Shown: positions 52,110 to 62,709, counted from the first letter of the stretch. The stretch: 64,000 bases of DNA from Rhizobium sp. FKY42 (GCF_005222835.1 NZ_STGA01000073.1:62001-126000); one strand, 5' to 3'. A program made the numbers and translations. The notes: a model not told the origin generated them from the letters alone.

Positions 52110-52769
52110 TCAACACCAGGGCTTGGAGGTTTCCGTTACGCGATGCACAACCCCTTCCCTCACGAGTTGTTGACCGATTGATGAGCCGTTGCGCATGACG
52201 ACACGCAATTGTCGTCCGGCGCCATCTTCATTTTTGTTAGGCCAGTCCGTCAGTTCGAAAGGTCCGGCGTTCAGCAGGTCACGCAGGCGAACCTTGGCGG
52301 CAAACCCTTTGGAGCGCTCCTGCGGGCAAGCCGCATCTTCCGTGCGTGGCGCCGACACATCGGCCAGGCGGATCTGCTGCTTGCGGAACCAGAAGGTGGC
52401 ACCATCAACGACGCAGTTGTCGAGGCCGGAGGTGCCACAAAAATAGAAGGTGCCGCTGAAGCTTTTGCCGACCAGATCGGCGGGTACGACCTTTGCCAGT
52501 TCGCCCGCTGGCTTTGTGGTCGGCGCCGGAATGTTGGCGGGCGGAATTGGTGCGCTTGTATCCTTGCCAGAACTCGCAGGCGCACTCGCTGGCTTCAGAT
52601 TCCAGGATGCCGGAAGCCAGCGCCGGACGGTCTGCATGTTTTCGGAGATGGCGATCCCGCCGCCCACCACCGCCAGCGCTGCGACCCATGGCCACAAGGC
52701 ACCACGGGCTTTGGAGCCGGTACTGGATTTGCGACGCTTGCGGCGTGCCTTGCCTGATGCAGCGGCCAT
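52110..52769 (-). CDS. Staphylococcal-nuclease-like (SNc) membrane-anchored protein
   Basis: A 219-residue protein from the ATG at 52769 (GAGGTG upstream). A basic N-terminus (GKARRKRRKSS) is followed by one hydrophobic helix (ALWPWVAALAVVGGGIAIS, residues 24-42), a Pro/Ala-rich linker and a C-terminal region resembling staphylococcal nuclease (FRKQQIRLADVSAPRTEDAACPQERSKGFAAKVRLRDLL, then QLVREGVVHR). The expected basic catalytic residues are only partly recognisable, so nuclease activity is uncertain. It is probably anchored in the inner membrane with the domain outside the cytoplasm. Confidence 0.7.
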   Translation of the reverse strand: MAAASGKARRKRRKSSTGSKARGALWPWVAALAVVGGGIAISENMQTVRRWLPASWNLKPASAPASSGKDTSAPIPPANIPAPTTKPAGELAKVVPADLVGKSFSGTFYFCGTSGLDNCVVDGATFWFRKQQIRLADVSAPRTEDAACPQERSKGFAAKVRLRDLLNAGPFELTDWPNKNEDGAGRQLRVVMRNGSSIGQQLVREGVVHRVTETSKPWC

Positions 52770-53066
52770 GGTTTGCACCTCACATCTTGAATCATGTGCC
52801 TCGGACCATAGCGAAACAGGTCTCACGGTTTCGTTAAGGGCGTCTTTACCCTGTTCGCCACCGTGGCCGAAACCGCAATCGCCCCCGTCCCCATCCACAG
52901 CTTGTTCAGCAGCCCGTGACGGATCGATGGACGGGCCGCGCCCAAGCAACCCGCCATCCAGTGATGCCTAGGGCGGGTACTAATGTTGCCGATAGTTGCC
53001 AAAAATCCGAAGGAACAAGCCCCAAGCCGCAACGTTAGGCCCCCAGTCATTACGGTAGGCGGCACC

Positions 53067-56000
53067 ATGCAATTCAACACGGCATCCTATTCTCAGCATA
53101 CCAACGCTCACAAAGACACCTCATCAAGCACCGGCTTTACAAGGATTTATTACGTTCACCCCCTGGCGCTCTACGGTCTGGATCAATGGCAGGAGATATT
53201 CAGTCATGCCGCTGAACTGGGATTCGATACCGTGCTTTCGGCACCGCTCTCGCAACGAGCCCAGGGTGGCAGTGTTTTCGTATCCAGTGACTTGGACGCC
53301 ACCGACAACCGCCTGGGGCTACCGAGCGATCTGAAGCAGGCGACGAGCGAACTGACAAGCATGGCGCGCGCGGAAGGTTTGCGTTTCATGATGGATATTG
53401 TGCCGGACCGCATTGCTGTTCCGTTCAACGAGGCCGCCCCCGTTGCAGATCCGCGCCAGTCTCCGCTGACTGCAGGCGGACAATCGATCTCCTCATTGGC
53501 GGCAGACGCACAGCAACAGCACATTCGCAACTGGGAGGAACGGGTGCGCAGCCTTGTGGAAAGCGGTATCTCTGGCTTTCGCTGCCTCGGCCTGAACCGA
53601 CTCCCTGTATCCACATGGAGCCGGATCGCGGCGGCTGGCAGCAACATAGATTTTCTTGCCTGGACGCCGGGAACAGACTTTGCCTTGCGTAAGCAGCTTG
53701 CAACCGAGAAGTTTGCCGGCTGCTTTTCGTCGTTCGCATGGTGGGATCTTCAAGAGCGCTGGTTTCTTCAGGAATACGTCCTTCAGCGGCCTTTTGGAGC
53801 TCAGATTGCCTTTCCCGAAGCGCCCTACGGCAAACGTGTAGCGCATGGCATCGATAGCGTCGAAATTCGCCTGCGACGCGCGAGGCTTCGTCTTTCGCTT
53901 GCCCAACAGATCGGCCAAGGACTGATGATCCCCATGGGTTTCGAGTTTGGCGACCCCGTGCCTCTGGATCCGACATACGGGTCGGGACAAGGTTTGCGAC
54001 GATTGAAGGCGGCCTCCACTTATGACCTGCGAAGTGAAATTCGTCAGGCCAATCACATGCTTGAACAGCGGAAACCGGAGGCAGCACCCAATCTTCATCT
54101 CGTTTCGACCGGAAAAAGCCAGGCGTTGGTCCTCCTCCGGTCGAATCAGGAAGATCTTCGCGTCTCCAGCCACATCAGCGTCTTGTTGGCGAACACTGAT
54201 TTTCGCCGCCCGGTAAAAGCACCGCTAAGCGCCGTGCAGGAAGCAGCTTCAGGCTTCCTCCCGCTCCGAGACGCAAGCAATTCAACCGTTAATTCGACGC
54301 AGCTGAATATCCTGAAGCCCGCCGAGCTTCGCATCCTCGAAGGGATACAATCGCAATCGATAACCGGTGTCCTGAACGTTGCAGAGGCTGCTGAGGCAGC
54401 GCAAAGTCCACGTCTTGCGATCGAAAACATCACACCCACGGTGGATGGCGGCCGGTTCCCCATCAAGCGTATTGCGGGCGAGACGATCACTGTCGAAGCC
54501 GATCTCTTTGGCGATGGGCATGACCCGATCTCTGCGGCACTTTTCTGGCGTGCTGCCGACGAAGACGGCTGGACAGAGGTTCCCATGCGCCTCGTCCTCA
54601 ACGACCGCTGGCAGGCAGAGTTCATCCCGCAGCGTATGGGGCGTCACGAATTCACGGTTGAAACCTGGCGAAACCCGTTTCAGATCTTTCGATATGAGTT
54701 CGGCAAGAAACACGACGCGCGACTGGATCTGAAGCTCGAGATTCGGGAGGGAATACTGCTTGTGCAGGCGGCCCGTGATCGCGCGGAGGGCAGCCTGCGG
54801 CAAGAACTTGAGGGTCTGGCGGCCAAGCTGAACGAAGGGACTGAGCAGGCCCACACTGCCAACCTGCTGGCACCTGAAACTGCTGAACTGATGGCAAAGG
54901 CAGATAGTCGGCCTCATCGTATTCGCTCCACTCCGATGCCTGTGGAGGTGGAGCGGAAAGGCGCAGCGTTCGCAAGCTGGTATCAGATCTTCCCCCGCTC
55001 ACAGAGTGGGGATCCCAATCGCCACGGCACCTTCGATGACGTGATCAAGCGTTTACCCGCCATTCGGGACATGGGGTTTGATGTTCTGTACTTTCCACCC
55101 ATCCACCCGATCGGAAAGACCAATCGCAAAGGGCGGAATAACTCGCTGATCGCGGGGCCTAATGACCCTGGCAGCCCTTACGGCATCGGTTCTGAGGCGG
55201 GTGGTCATGATGCAATACACCCGGAACTTGGAACCTTCGAGGACTTCCGCTGCCTGATAGAGGAGGCCAAGCGTCACGGTTTGGAAATTGCGCTTGATCT
55301 GGCAATTCAGGCGTCTCCCGACCACCCTTGGCTGAAGCAGCATCCCGGCTGGTTCGACTGGCGACCCGACGGCACCGTGCGCTACGCGGAAAATCCGCCA
55401 AAGAAATACGAAGACATCGTTAATGTCGATTTCTACGCCAAGGACGCAGTGCCGGGCCTGTGGATCGAACTGCGCGATGTGGTGCAAAAATGGGTTGATC
55501 AAGGCGTCAAGCTTTTCCGCGTCGACAACCCGCACACAAAGCCCTTGCCCTTCTGGGAATGGCTCATCGCCGATATTCGCAACCGGCACCCAGACGTCAT
55601 TTTCCTGTCGGAAGCCTTTACGCGCCCCAAGGTCATGTACCGGCTGGCGAAGGTCGGCTTCTCACAGTCCTACACCTACTTCACCTGGCGGAATACGAAG
55701 TGGGAGCTGGAAACCTACATGCGCGAAATCACGATAGAAGCGCCGAAGGATTTCTTCCGGCCGCACTTTTTCGTCAACACGCATGATATCAATCCGGACT
55801 TTCTGCAGAACGCCCCGCGTCCCGCCTATCTCATCCGCGCGGCACTGGCTGCAACACTCTCTGGTCTCTGGGGCGTCTATAACGGATTCGAGCTGTGCGA
55901 GGGCCGACCCGATGTAAAACGCAAGGAGTATGCAGACTCGGAGAAATACGAAATTCGCGCTTGGGATTACGACCGCCCCGGCAACATCCAGGGTGAGATC

Positions 56001-56327
56001 GCAATGCTGAACCGCATCCGGCGCGAAAACCCGGCTCTGCATTCCCATCTTGGACTGCGCCAGCTGATCGCCTTCAACGACAACATCATCTTCTATGAGA
56101 AGTCGAATCCGTCGCGAGACAATGTCCTGCTGATTGGCGTGAGCCTCGATCCGTATCATGCGCAGGAGGCAGATGTAGAGATACCGCTTTGGGCATGGAA
56201 CCTACCGGACCATGGCACGCTTAACCTGGAAGACCTGATCGGCGGTCAGAAATTTTCGCTGACCGGCAAGTGGCAGCATCTGCGGCTGGAGCCGCAGATG
56301 CCCTTCTCGATCTGGCGCGTGCGATAG
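53067..56327 (+). CDS. glgE: Alpha-1,4-glucan:maltose-1-phosphate maltosyltransferase (GlgE) with a degenerate N-terminal GH13 domain
   Basis: GlgE adds maltosyl units from maltose-1-phosphate to alpha-1,4-glucan. From the ATG at 53067 the protein has 1086 residues, some 400 more than classical GlgE. Residues 1-400 form a GH13-like region (FTRIYYVHPLALYGLDQWQ, MDIVPDR) that has lost the nucleophile (GFRCLGLN in place of GFRxD) and the acid (IDFLAW). The C-terminal GlgE core is intact: GVKLFRVDNPHTKP (Asp near 820) and FLSEAFTRPKVM (Glu near 847), with ASWYQIFPRSQSGDP as the usual opening. It begins the glgE-treS-glgB operon. Confidence 0.94.
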   Translation: MQFNTASYSQHTNAHKDTSSSTGFTRIYYVHPLALYGLDQWQEIFSHAAELGFDTVLSAPLSQRAQGGSVFVSSDLDATDNRLGLPSDLKQATSELTSMARAEGLRFMMDIVPDRIAVPFNEAAPVADPRQSPLTAGGQSISSLAADAQQQHIRNWEERVRSLVESGISGFRCLGLNRLPVSTWSRIAAAGSNIDFLAWTPGTDFALRKQLATEKFAGCFSSFAWWDLQERWFLQEYVLQRPFGAQIAFPEAPYGKRVAHGIDSVEIRLRRARLRLSLAQQIGQGLMIPMGFEFGDPVPLDPTYGSGQGLRRLKAASTYDLRSEIRQANHMLEQRKPEAAPNLHLVSTGKSQALVLLRSNQEDLRVSSHISVLLANTDFRRPVKAPLSAVQEAASGFLPLRDASNSTVNSTQLNILKPAELRILEGIQSQSITGVLNVAEAAEAAQSPRLAIENITPTVDGGRFPIKRIAGETITVEADLFGDGHDPISAALFWRAADEDGWTEVPMRLVLNDRWQAEFIPQRMGRHEFTVETWRNPFQIFRYEFGKKHDARLDLKLEIREGILLVQAARDRAEGSLRQELEGLAAKLNEGTEQAHTANLLAPETAELMAKADSRPHRIRSTPMPVEVERKGAAFASWYQIFPRSQSGDPNRHGTFDDVIKRLPAIRDMGFDVLYFPPIHPIGKTNRKGRNNSLIAGPNDPGSPYGIGSEAGGHDAIHPELGTFEDFRCLIEEAKRHGLEIALDLAIQASPDHPWLKQHPGWFDWRPDGTVRYAENPPKKYEDIVNVDFYAKDAVPGLWIELRDVVQKWVDQGVKLFRVDNPHTKPLPFWEWLIADIRNRHPDVIFLSEAFTRPKVMYRLAKVGFSQSYTYFTWRNTKWELETYMREITIEAPKDFFRPHFFVNTHDINPDFLQNAPRPAYLIRAALAATLSGLWGVYNGFELCEGRPDVKRKEYADSEKYEIRAWDYDRPGNIQGEIAMLNRIRRENPALHSHLGLRQLIAFNDNIIFYEKSNPSRDNVLLIGVSLDPYHAQEADVEIPLWAWNLPDHGTLNLEDLIGGQKFSLTGKWQHLRLEPQMPFSIWRVR

Positions 56328-56344
56328 GAACAGGGAGCGTAACC

Positions 56345-59300
56345 GTGGACATGATGCAGACACCCCATGGACAGCAGTCCGACCAGAACCTGCTCTGGTA
56401 CAAGGATTCCATCATCTATCAGTTGCACGTCAAATCCTTCTACGACAGCAATGGCGACGGGATTGGTGATTTTCGGGGCCTGACAGAAAAGATCGATCAT
56501 ATCGCATCGCTTGGGGCGACAGCCATCTGGCTGCTACCCTTCTTTCCCTCGCCGCGCCGGGACGACGGCTATGATATCGCCGACTACGGCGAGGTGAGCC
56601 CAGACTATGGGACTATGGATGACTTCCGGGAATTCGTGGCGGCTGCCCACAGCCGTAACATCCGGGTCATCATCGAGCTTGTCATCAACCACACCTCCGA
56701 TCAGCATCCATGGTTTCAGCGTGCGCGCAACGCACCGGAAGGATCGCCGGAGCGCGATTTCTACGTCTGGTCAGATACGGATCAGAAGTTCCCGGAAACC
56801 CGCATTATCTTTCTTGACACGGAAAAATCGAATTGGACATGGGACCCGGTCGCTGGGGCCTATTACTGGCACCGCTTTTATTCGCACCAGCCGGACCTCA
56901 ATTTCGACAATCCGCAGGTTCTGGAAGAGCTGCTGAATGTCATGCGCTTCTGGCTGGAAACAGGAATAGACGGCTTCCGTCTTGATGCCATTCCCTACCT
57001 CGTGGAGCGTGAGGGCACAATCAACGAGAATCTGCCAGAGACGCACGATATCCTGAAGAAGATCCGCGCCGCACTCGATGCCACCCATCCCGGCAAGATG
57101 CTGCTAGCGGAAGCAAACCAGTGGCCGGAGGACACAAGCGAGTATTTCGGTGGAGGTGACGAATGCCACATGGCGTTTCACTTCCCGCTGATGCCGCGCA
57201 TGTACATGGCCATTGCCAAGGAAGACCGCTTCCCGATCACCGACATCATGCGGCAAACCCCGGAAATTCCGGAAAACTGCCAATGGGCCATCTTCCTGCG
57301 CAACCATGATGAGCTGACGCTCGAAATGGTGACCGATGAGGAGCGTGATTACCTCTGGAATACCTATGCGGCAGACCGCCGTGCCCGCATCAATCTCGGC
57401 ATTCGCCGCCGCCTTGCTCCCTTGATGGAACGGGACCGGCGGCGCGTGGAACTCATGAACGGGTTGCTGCTCTCCATGCCGGGAACGCCCGTGCTCTACT
57501 ATGGCGATGAGATCGGCATGGGCGACAATATCTATCTCGGTGATCGTGATGGCGTGCGCACACCGATGCAATGGTCACCGGATCGAAATGGTGGCTTTTC
57601 GCGCGCAGATCCGGCACGGCTTGTTCTGCCGCAGGTCATGGACCCGCTTTACGGCTACGAAGCGCTCAACGTAGAAGCGCAGAGCGTGGACCAGCATTCG
57701 CTGCTGAACTGGACCCGCCGCATGTTGGCACTGCGCGGTCGCCATCCAGCCTTCGGTCGCGGCTCATTGCGTTTTCTCACCCCCGGTAACCGTAAGATCC
57801 TTGCCTATCTCCGCGAATATACCGGCGAGACAATTCTCTGCGTTGCCAATCTTTCCCGCCTGCCGCAGGCCGTGGAGCTGGATTTGGCCGAATTCGAAGA
57901 TCGCGTCCCAATCGAACTTACGGGCATGTCGCCCTTCCCGCCCATCGGGCAACTCACTTACCTTCTGACGCTCCCGCCTTTTTCTTTCTATTGGTTCCAG
58001 CTGGTGGCGGAGGCGGATGGTCCGGCCTGGAGGACAGAGCCGCCGCAGCAGATGCCAGACCTTCAGACGCTGGTCATCCGCCGCGACCTGACGGAACTGG
58101 TTGACGAACCACGTCTCGCGGAGAGCCTGTCACGCTCCATTCTGCCGGAATACCTATCCAAGCGCCGCTGGTTCGGCTCGAAAGGCGAGAGGCTGAAAGA
58201 GGCGCGTCTGGTCGCTGCGACCCCTATGGGCACCATGCACAATATTCTGTTGGGTGAGTTGGAAGCCGAACTGGAAGGTCACACTGAGACCTATCTGGTG
58301 CCACTGACGCCTGTCTGGGATGATCTGCAGCCATCGGCACTTTCACAGCAGCTTGCTTTAGCGCGTATACGCCAAGGCAGGCGCGTCGGCTTCTTGACGG
58401 ATGGCTTCAGCGTCGAAGCCATGGCGCGGGGCGTAATTCGCGGCTTGTGCGAACGCTCCACCATTTCGGGAAGAACCGGCACGCTGGAATTCATCGGCAC
58501 CGATCAACTCGATTGCTTGAGCATCTTGGATGATCTGCCTGTGCGATGGCTGTCGGCAGAGCAATCCAACAGCAGCCTCATCATCGCAGACATGGCCATG
58601 CTGAAGCTTATCCGCCACATATCCCCCGGCATCCACCCGGAAGCGGAGATGACACGCTACCTGACGCAAGTCGGTTATAAGAACACTGCGCCGCTGCTGG
58701 GAGAGGTCGTTCGCACCTCACCGGATGGCGAACGCTTCACGCTGATGATCGTGCAAGGCGCGATCCGCAATCAGGGCGACGCCTGGACCTGGATGTTGAC
58801 CAACCTTCGCCGCGTGCTGGACGACATTGCCATAAGCCAGCCAGATGCGGATGCGGAGGCGGATCTTACGCGTCCATTGATCAATTATACCGCGACACTT
58901 GGCCAGCGTCTGGGGGAACTTCATGCAGCTCTGGCGCAGGACACAGATGACGAAAACTTCGTTCCTCTGCCCGCGCTTGAGGAAAACTGCAACATCTGGC
59001 GCGATAGCGCCGTCGTCCAGATCGATAAGGCGCTGGGCATTCTCGAAGAGGACATAGAGCAGTTGGAGCCCGATGTCGCTGCCATGGTGCGCCCTCTCCT
59101 ACGCCAGCGGCAGCATTTGCTGGATCTGGCAACCGAACTTTCGCGCTCTGCCCAAGGCGCCATGATGATCCGCAATCACGGGGACTTTCACCTCGGTCAG
59201 GTTCTCGTTGCCGAGGATGATGCCTACATCATCGACTTTGAAGGTGAACCGGCGCGAAGCCTTGCGCATCGCCGTGCAAAGACGATTCCCTTGCGTGACG

Positions 59301-59638
59301 TAGCAGGTCTGCTGCGCTCCCTCAGCTACCTCGCAGCAACGGCAGAACTGGAAACCGAAGCCGTGGCCGAGACCCACACGCCAGAGCGAAGCGAGGCCAT
59401 CCTCCGCTTTGTGGAAGAGGCAGAACAGCGTTTCTTGGAGCGGTATCTTCAGGCGATCGGCAATTCGAAGAATCTTCAGTTCGATCCGGTGAAGCGCCAG
59501 CAGATGCTCGATCTCTACCTTCTGGAAAAGGCGGCTTACGAGATCGCCTACGAGGCCCGCAACCGCCCCAAATGGTTGCCCATCCCGCTCCGCGGCTTCG
59601 CGGCCATCGTTGAAAGACTTTCAGAAAGATCAGCATGA
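56345..59638 (+). CDS. treS: Trehalose synthase/maltokinase fusion (TreS-Pep2)
   Basis: A 1097-residue two-domain enzyme from the GTG at 56345 (GGGAG upstream, 17 nt after the glgE stop). The N-terminal GH13 domain interconverts trehalose and maltose: GIDGFRLDAIPYLVEREGT (nucleophile near residue 209), LLAEANQWPEDT (acid near 253), FLRNHDELTLEM (near 318). The C-terminal domain is maltokinase (Pep2): RRWFGSKGERL opens it and NHGDFHLGQVLVAEDDAYIIDFEGEP (near 945-965) holds the catalytic and metal-binding residues. The fusion converts trehalose to maltose-1-phosphate, the GlgE substrate. Confidence 0.96.
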   Translation: MDMMQTPHGQQSDQNLLWYKDSIIYQLHVKSFYDSNGDGIGDFRGLTEKIDHIASLGATAIWLLPFFPSPRRDDGYDIADYGEVSPDYGTMDDFREFVAAAHSRNIRVIIELVINHTSDQHPWFQRARNAPEGSPERDFYVWSDTDQKFPETRIIFLDTEKSNWTWDPVAGAYYWHRFYSHQPDLNFDNPQVLEELLNVMRFWLETGIDGFRLDAIPYLVEREGTINENLPETHDILKKIRAALDATHPGKMLLAEANQWPEDTSEYFGGGDECHMAFHFPLMPRMYMAIAKEDRFPITDIMRQTPEIPENCQWAIFLRNHDELTLEMVTDEERDYLWNTYAADRRARINLGIRRRLAPLMERDRRRVELMNGLLLSMPGTPVLYYGDEIGMGDNIYLGDRDGVRTPMQWSPDRNGGFSRADPARLVLPQVMDPLYGYEALNVEAQSVDQHSLLNWTRRMLALRGRHPAFGRGSLRFLTPGNRKILAYLREYTGETILCVANLSRLPQAVELDLAEFEDRVPIELTGMSPFPPIGQLTYLLTLPPFSFYWFQLVAEADGPAWRTEPPQQMPDLQTLVIRRDLTELVDEPRLAESLSRSILPEYLSKRRWFGSKGERLKEARLVAATPMGTMHNILLGELEAELEGHTETYLVPLTPVWDDLQPSALSQQLALARIRQGRRVGFLTDGFSVEAMARGVIRGLCERSTISGRTGTLEFIGTDQLDCLSILDDLPVRWLSAEQSNSSLIIADMAMLKLIRHISPGIHPEAEMTRYLTQVGYKNTAPLLGEVVRTSPDGERFTLMIVQGAIRNQGDAWTWMLTNLRRVLDDIAISQPDADAEADLTRPLINYTATLGQRLGELHAALAQDTDDENFVPLPALEENCNIWRDSAVVQIDKALGILEEDIEQLEPDVAAMVRPLLRQRQHLLDLATELSRSAQGAMMIRNHGDFHLGQVLVAEDDAYIIDFEGEPARSLAHRRAKTIPLRDVAGLLRSLSYLAATAELETEAVAETHTPERSEAILRFVEEAEQRFLERYLQAIGNSKNLQFDPVKRQQMLDLYLLEKAAYEIAYEARNRPKWLPIPLRGFAAIVERLSERSA

Positions 59639-61860
59639 ACATCGAACGCTCCGAATTGACAGCCGGTCTTGATCCCTATGCCATCGAGGCCCTGATAGCC
59701 GGACAGCATGGCGACCCCTTTTCCATCCTCGGGCCGCATGATGGGTCTGGTGCACGGATCGTCCGTGCCTTTTTTCCGGGTGCCGAGGGCGTGGATCTGG
59801 TGGAAACGGCAAGCGGTTCTGTGCAGGCCCGGATGCACCTCATCCACCCTGCGGGTCTCTTCGCAGGTTCGGTTCCGAACGGTGCCGCCTATGCGCTCAG
59901 CGTCCATTGGCCGGAAGCTGATCAGACAACCGAAGATCCATACGCCTTTCCCTTGCTGCTGGGTGAACTCGATCTTCACCTCATATCTCAAGGGACGCAC
60001 TATGCCTTGGGACGCACCCTTGGGGCAGTCGCCATGGAGGTGGACGGCATACACGGCGTTCGCTTCTCGGTCTGGGCGCCCACTGCGAAACGGGTGTCCG
60101 TTGTCGGCGACTTCAATTCTTGGGATGGTCGACGTAATCCCATGCGCCTGCGTCGAGAGGCAGGCATCTGGGAGCTTTTCATACCCAGAATTGGCCCCGG
60201 TGATCGCTACAAGTTCGAGATTGTCGATCAAAACGGCAACCTACTCTCACAGAAGGCCGACCCGGTTGCGCGCGCCAGCGAAGCAGCCCCCGCAACCGCA
60301 TCTATCGTCGCCTCCAGCACCCCGTTCCAATGGTCGGACGACGACTGGATGCGAACCGCCTCAAAGCGCAGTGCTGGCGAAGGGGCAATGTCTGTCTACG
60401 AAGTCCATCTTGGTTCATGGGTACGTATCCCGGAAGAAGGTAACCGCTGGCTCGACTGGATAGAACTCAGCCAGAGACTGGTTCCCTATGTGGCAGACCT
60501 CGGCTTCACGCATATTGAATTGCTACCAATCATGGAACATCCCTTCGGCGGATCATGGGGTTACCAACCACTCGGTCTTTTCGCTCCGACCGGTAGATAC
60601 GGCACGCCGGAAGATCTCGCCTATTTTGTCGACCGCTGCCACGCTCACGGTATCGGAGTCATTCTGGACTGGGTGCCTGCGCATTTCCCCACCGACGTCT
60701 GGGGTCTCGCACGCTTTGACGGAACAGCCCTCTACGAGCATCAAGACCCTCGAGAAGGCTTCCACAAGGACTGGAACACGCTGATCTACAATCTCGGACG
60801 CAATGAGGTGAAGGGCTTCCTGATTGCAAGCGCCATGGAGTGGCTGGAGCACTTCCACATCGATGCCCTGCGTGTCGATGCCGTCGCTTCGATGCTGTAT
60901 CGGGATTACTCGCGAGACGCCGGGGAATGGATCCCGAACAAATATGGTGGGCGGGAGAACCTTGAATCTGTCGAGTTCTTCAAACACCTCAACAGCATCA
61001 TCCATCAACGATGCCCGCATGCGTTCACAGTGGCTGAGGAATCAACAGCTTGGCCCGGCGTGACCCGCCCGGTGGAAGAAGGCGGCCTTGGCTTTGATTT
61101 CAAATGGAACATGGGCTGGATGCACGACACGCTGCATTACATACAGAACGAGCCGATCTACCGGAAGTATCACCACGGCATGATGACCTTCGGCATGGTC
61201 TACGCCTACTCGGAACGTTTCATGCTGCCGATCTCTCACGATGAGGTCGTGCATGGAAAAGGCTCTCTGCTCGGCAAAATGCCGGGCGATGACTGGCAAA
61301 AACTGGCCAATCTGCGTGCCTATCTCGGCTTCATGTGGGCGCACCCCGGCAAAAAACTGCTATTCATGGGTAGCGAAATCGGCCAGACAACCGAGTGGAA
61401 CCACGACGGCTCTATAGTCTGGGATCTTCTGGACGATCCTCGGCATGCTGGACTTCAACGTCTCGTCAGGGATCTGAACAAGATCTATCGCGAAAACGAG
61501 GCCCTTCAATTCAGCGATCTGCATCCAGAAGGATTTGACTGGATCGTCGCAGATGATGCTGAAAACTCGATTTTCGCGATGCTGCGGAAAAACAGAAGCG
61601 GCAATGGGCAGGTGCTGGCTGTCTCCAACTTTACGCCCGTTCCGCGAACCGGCTACCGCATTGGCGTGCCCGCTTCAGGATGTTGGAGAGAGATTCTCAA
61701 TAGCGACGCTGCCGTCTACGGCGGCAGCAATCATGGCAATGTAGAGGTCTGCAGCGAACCTGTGCCCAGCCATGGAAAACAGCAATCGCTGCTTTTGACC
61801 ATCCCACCACTCGCAACGATATTCCTGCGATGCAGCCAGGATGAAGTGCCCACTGCCTAG
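59635..61860 (+). CDS. glgB: 1,4-alpha-glucan branching enzyme
   Basis: A 741-residue GH13 branching enzyme. An N-terminal CBM48-type module (residues 20-215, VSVVGDFNSWDGRRNPM) precedes the catalytic domain: YEVHLGSWVR, ILDWVPAHFPTDVWGL, the nucleophile in DALRVDAVASMLYRDY (near residue 411), the acid in VAEESTAWPGVTRP (near 467) and LPISHDEVVHGKGSLL (near 535). It introduces alpha-1,6 branches into the GlgE-made glucan. The start overlaps the treS stop by 4 nt, so the three genes are one translationally linked operon. Confidence 0.97.
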   Translation: MNIERSELTAGLDPYAIEALIAGQHGDPFSILGPHDGSGARIVRAFFPGAEGVDLVETASGSVQARMHLIHPAGLFAGSVPNGAAYALSVHWPEADQTTEDPYAFPLLLGELDLHLISQGTHYALGRTLGAVAMEVDGIHGVRFSVWAPTAKRVSVVGDFNSWDGRRNPMRLRREAGIWELFIPRIGPGDRYKFEIVDQNGNLLSQKADPVARASEAAPATASIVASSTPFQWSDDDWMRTASKRSAGEGAMSVYEVHLGSWVRIPEEGNRWLDWIELSQRLVPYVADLGFTHIELLPIMEHPFGGSWGYQPLGLFAPTGRYGTPEDLAYFVDRCHAHGIGVILDWVPAHFPTDVWGLARFDGTALYEHQDPREGFHKDWNTLIYNLGRNEVKGFLIASAMEWLEHFHIDALRVDAVASMLYRDYSRDAGEWIPNKYGGRENLESVEFFKHLNSIIHQRCPHAFTVAEESTAWPGVTRPVEEGGLGFDFKWNMGWMHDTLHYIQNEPIYRKYHHGMMTFGMVYAYSERFMLPISHDEVVHGKGSLLGKMPGDDWQKLANLRAYLGFMWAHPGKKLLFMGSEIGQTTEWNHDGSIVWDLLDDPRHAGLQRLVRDLNKIYRENEALQFSDLHPEGFDWIVADDAENSIFAMLRKNRSGNGQVLAVSNFTPVPRTGYRIGVPASGCWREILNSDAAVYGGSNHGNVEVCSEPVPSHGKQQSLLLTIPPLATIFLRCSQDEVPTA

Positions 61861-62709
61861 CGTCCGGAGGCATGCAACTATCATAACGACGAAGGCAGCA
61901 GGAACATGAACTCATTGATTCGCCTACCCTTTGTCCACGGAAGGACCAAAGTCTTATCTTGATAAATCACACTTGTGATTGATTAACAGGTTCCATAGAA
62001 GCACGCACTGCGGCGCGGATGTGCCCGCCCGATTCGGTTTTGGAGAGGGCAGCGGGCGTCTGGAAGGAATGGGAGAGCCTGTGGGAATCCATACGGATGC
62101 GCGGCACTCTGTAGGATACGCAAATGAATCTCGAATCAATCCTCGACTGTCAGGAACGCGGGTCAAGGGCTCGCATCCTCGGGTCTCACCAGTCAGAAAA
62201 CCCCTAAAAATCCAATCGGAATCCCGGCGAACAGAGCGAAGAGACTACTCTTCTTCATGAAGCCTGGGAGTTCGGCTGGGTGATCGAGGACTGTATGCGC
62301 CGGATTGGAACAGGCTTTTACCTTTCCTTAAGAAACCAGTCAGCTTTGGCTGCGGGAAAGTTAATCGATACTTGAGAAGCGTCAAACCGAGACGCTATCA
62401 AGGCAAAGCCGACATGACGTCGGTCAGGGGCTCGCGGACCCCCTACTCATCATGAGTTGGTGAGCCCCGTTTACGGTCCGACTTTCTTCTAATTCGTTCA
62501 GATGAGATCAGCGTGCACATCTCTTGAATGGGCAGAGCTGCCCGCTTGCGTCCGCAATGAGATTACCGAATGCCTTCTCGGTTGAGGGCAGATCAAGCTC
62601 CAGGCTCCTGCGTGAAGCACTGCACATCTATCATGAACTTAAAGCCAAAAAGAAAATCCCCGGCGTTGCCACCGGGGACTGTTCAAGTTCAAAGCTCTTG
62701 AGGCGCGGA
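61861..62709. other. Gene-free region between glgB and tig with tandem hairpins
   Basis: About 800 nt without a convincing gene. Three inverted repeats follow one another: 62371-62402 (CTTGA...AGCGTC/GACGCT...TCAAG, 11 bp with small internal loops), 62409-62423 (CCGAC/GTCGG) and 62427-62468 (GGGGCTC/GAGCCCC with an inner ACTCA/TGAGT). This could be an intergenic small RNA, or simply remnants; I cannot name a family. Confidence 0.4.
62657..62678 (-). terminator. Terminator of tig
   Basis: On the minus strand TCCCCGG/CCGGGGA (7 bp, 8-nt loop) is followed by TTTTCTTTTT, a strong factor-independent terminator 31 nt after the tig stop. Confidence 0.9.
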
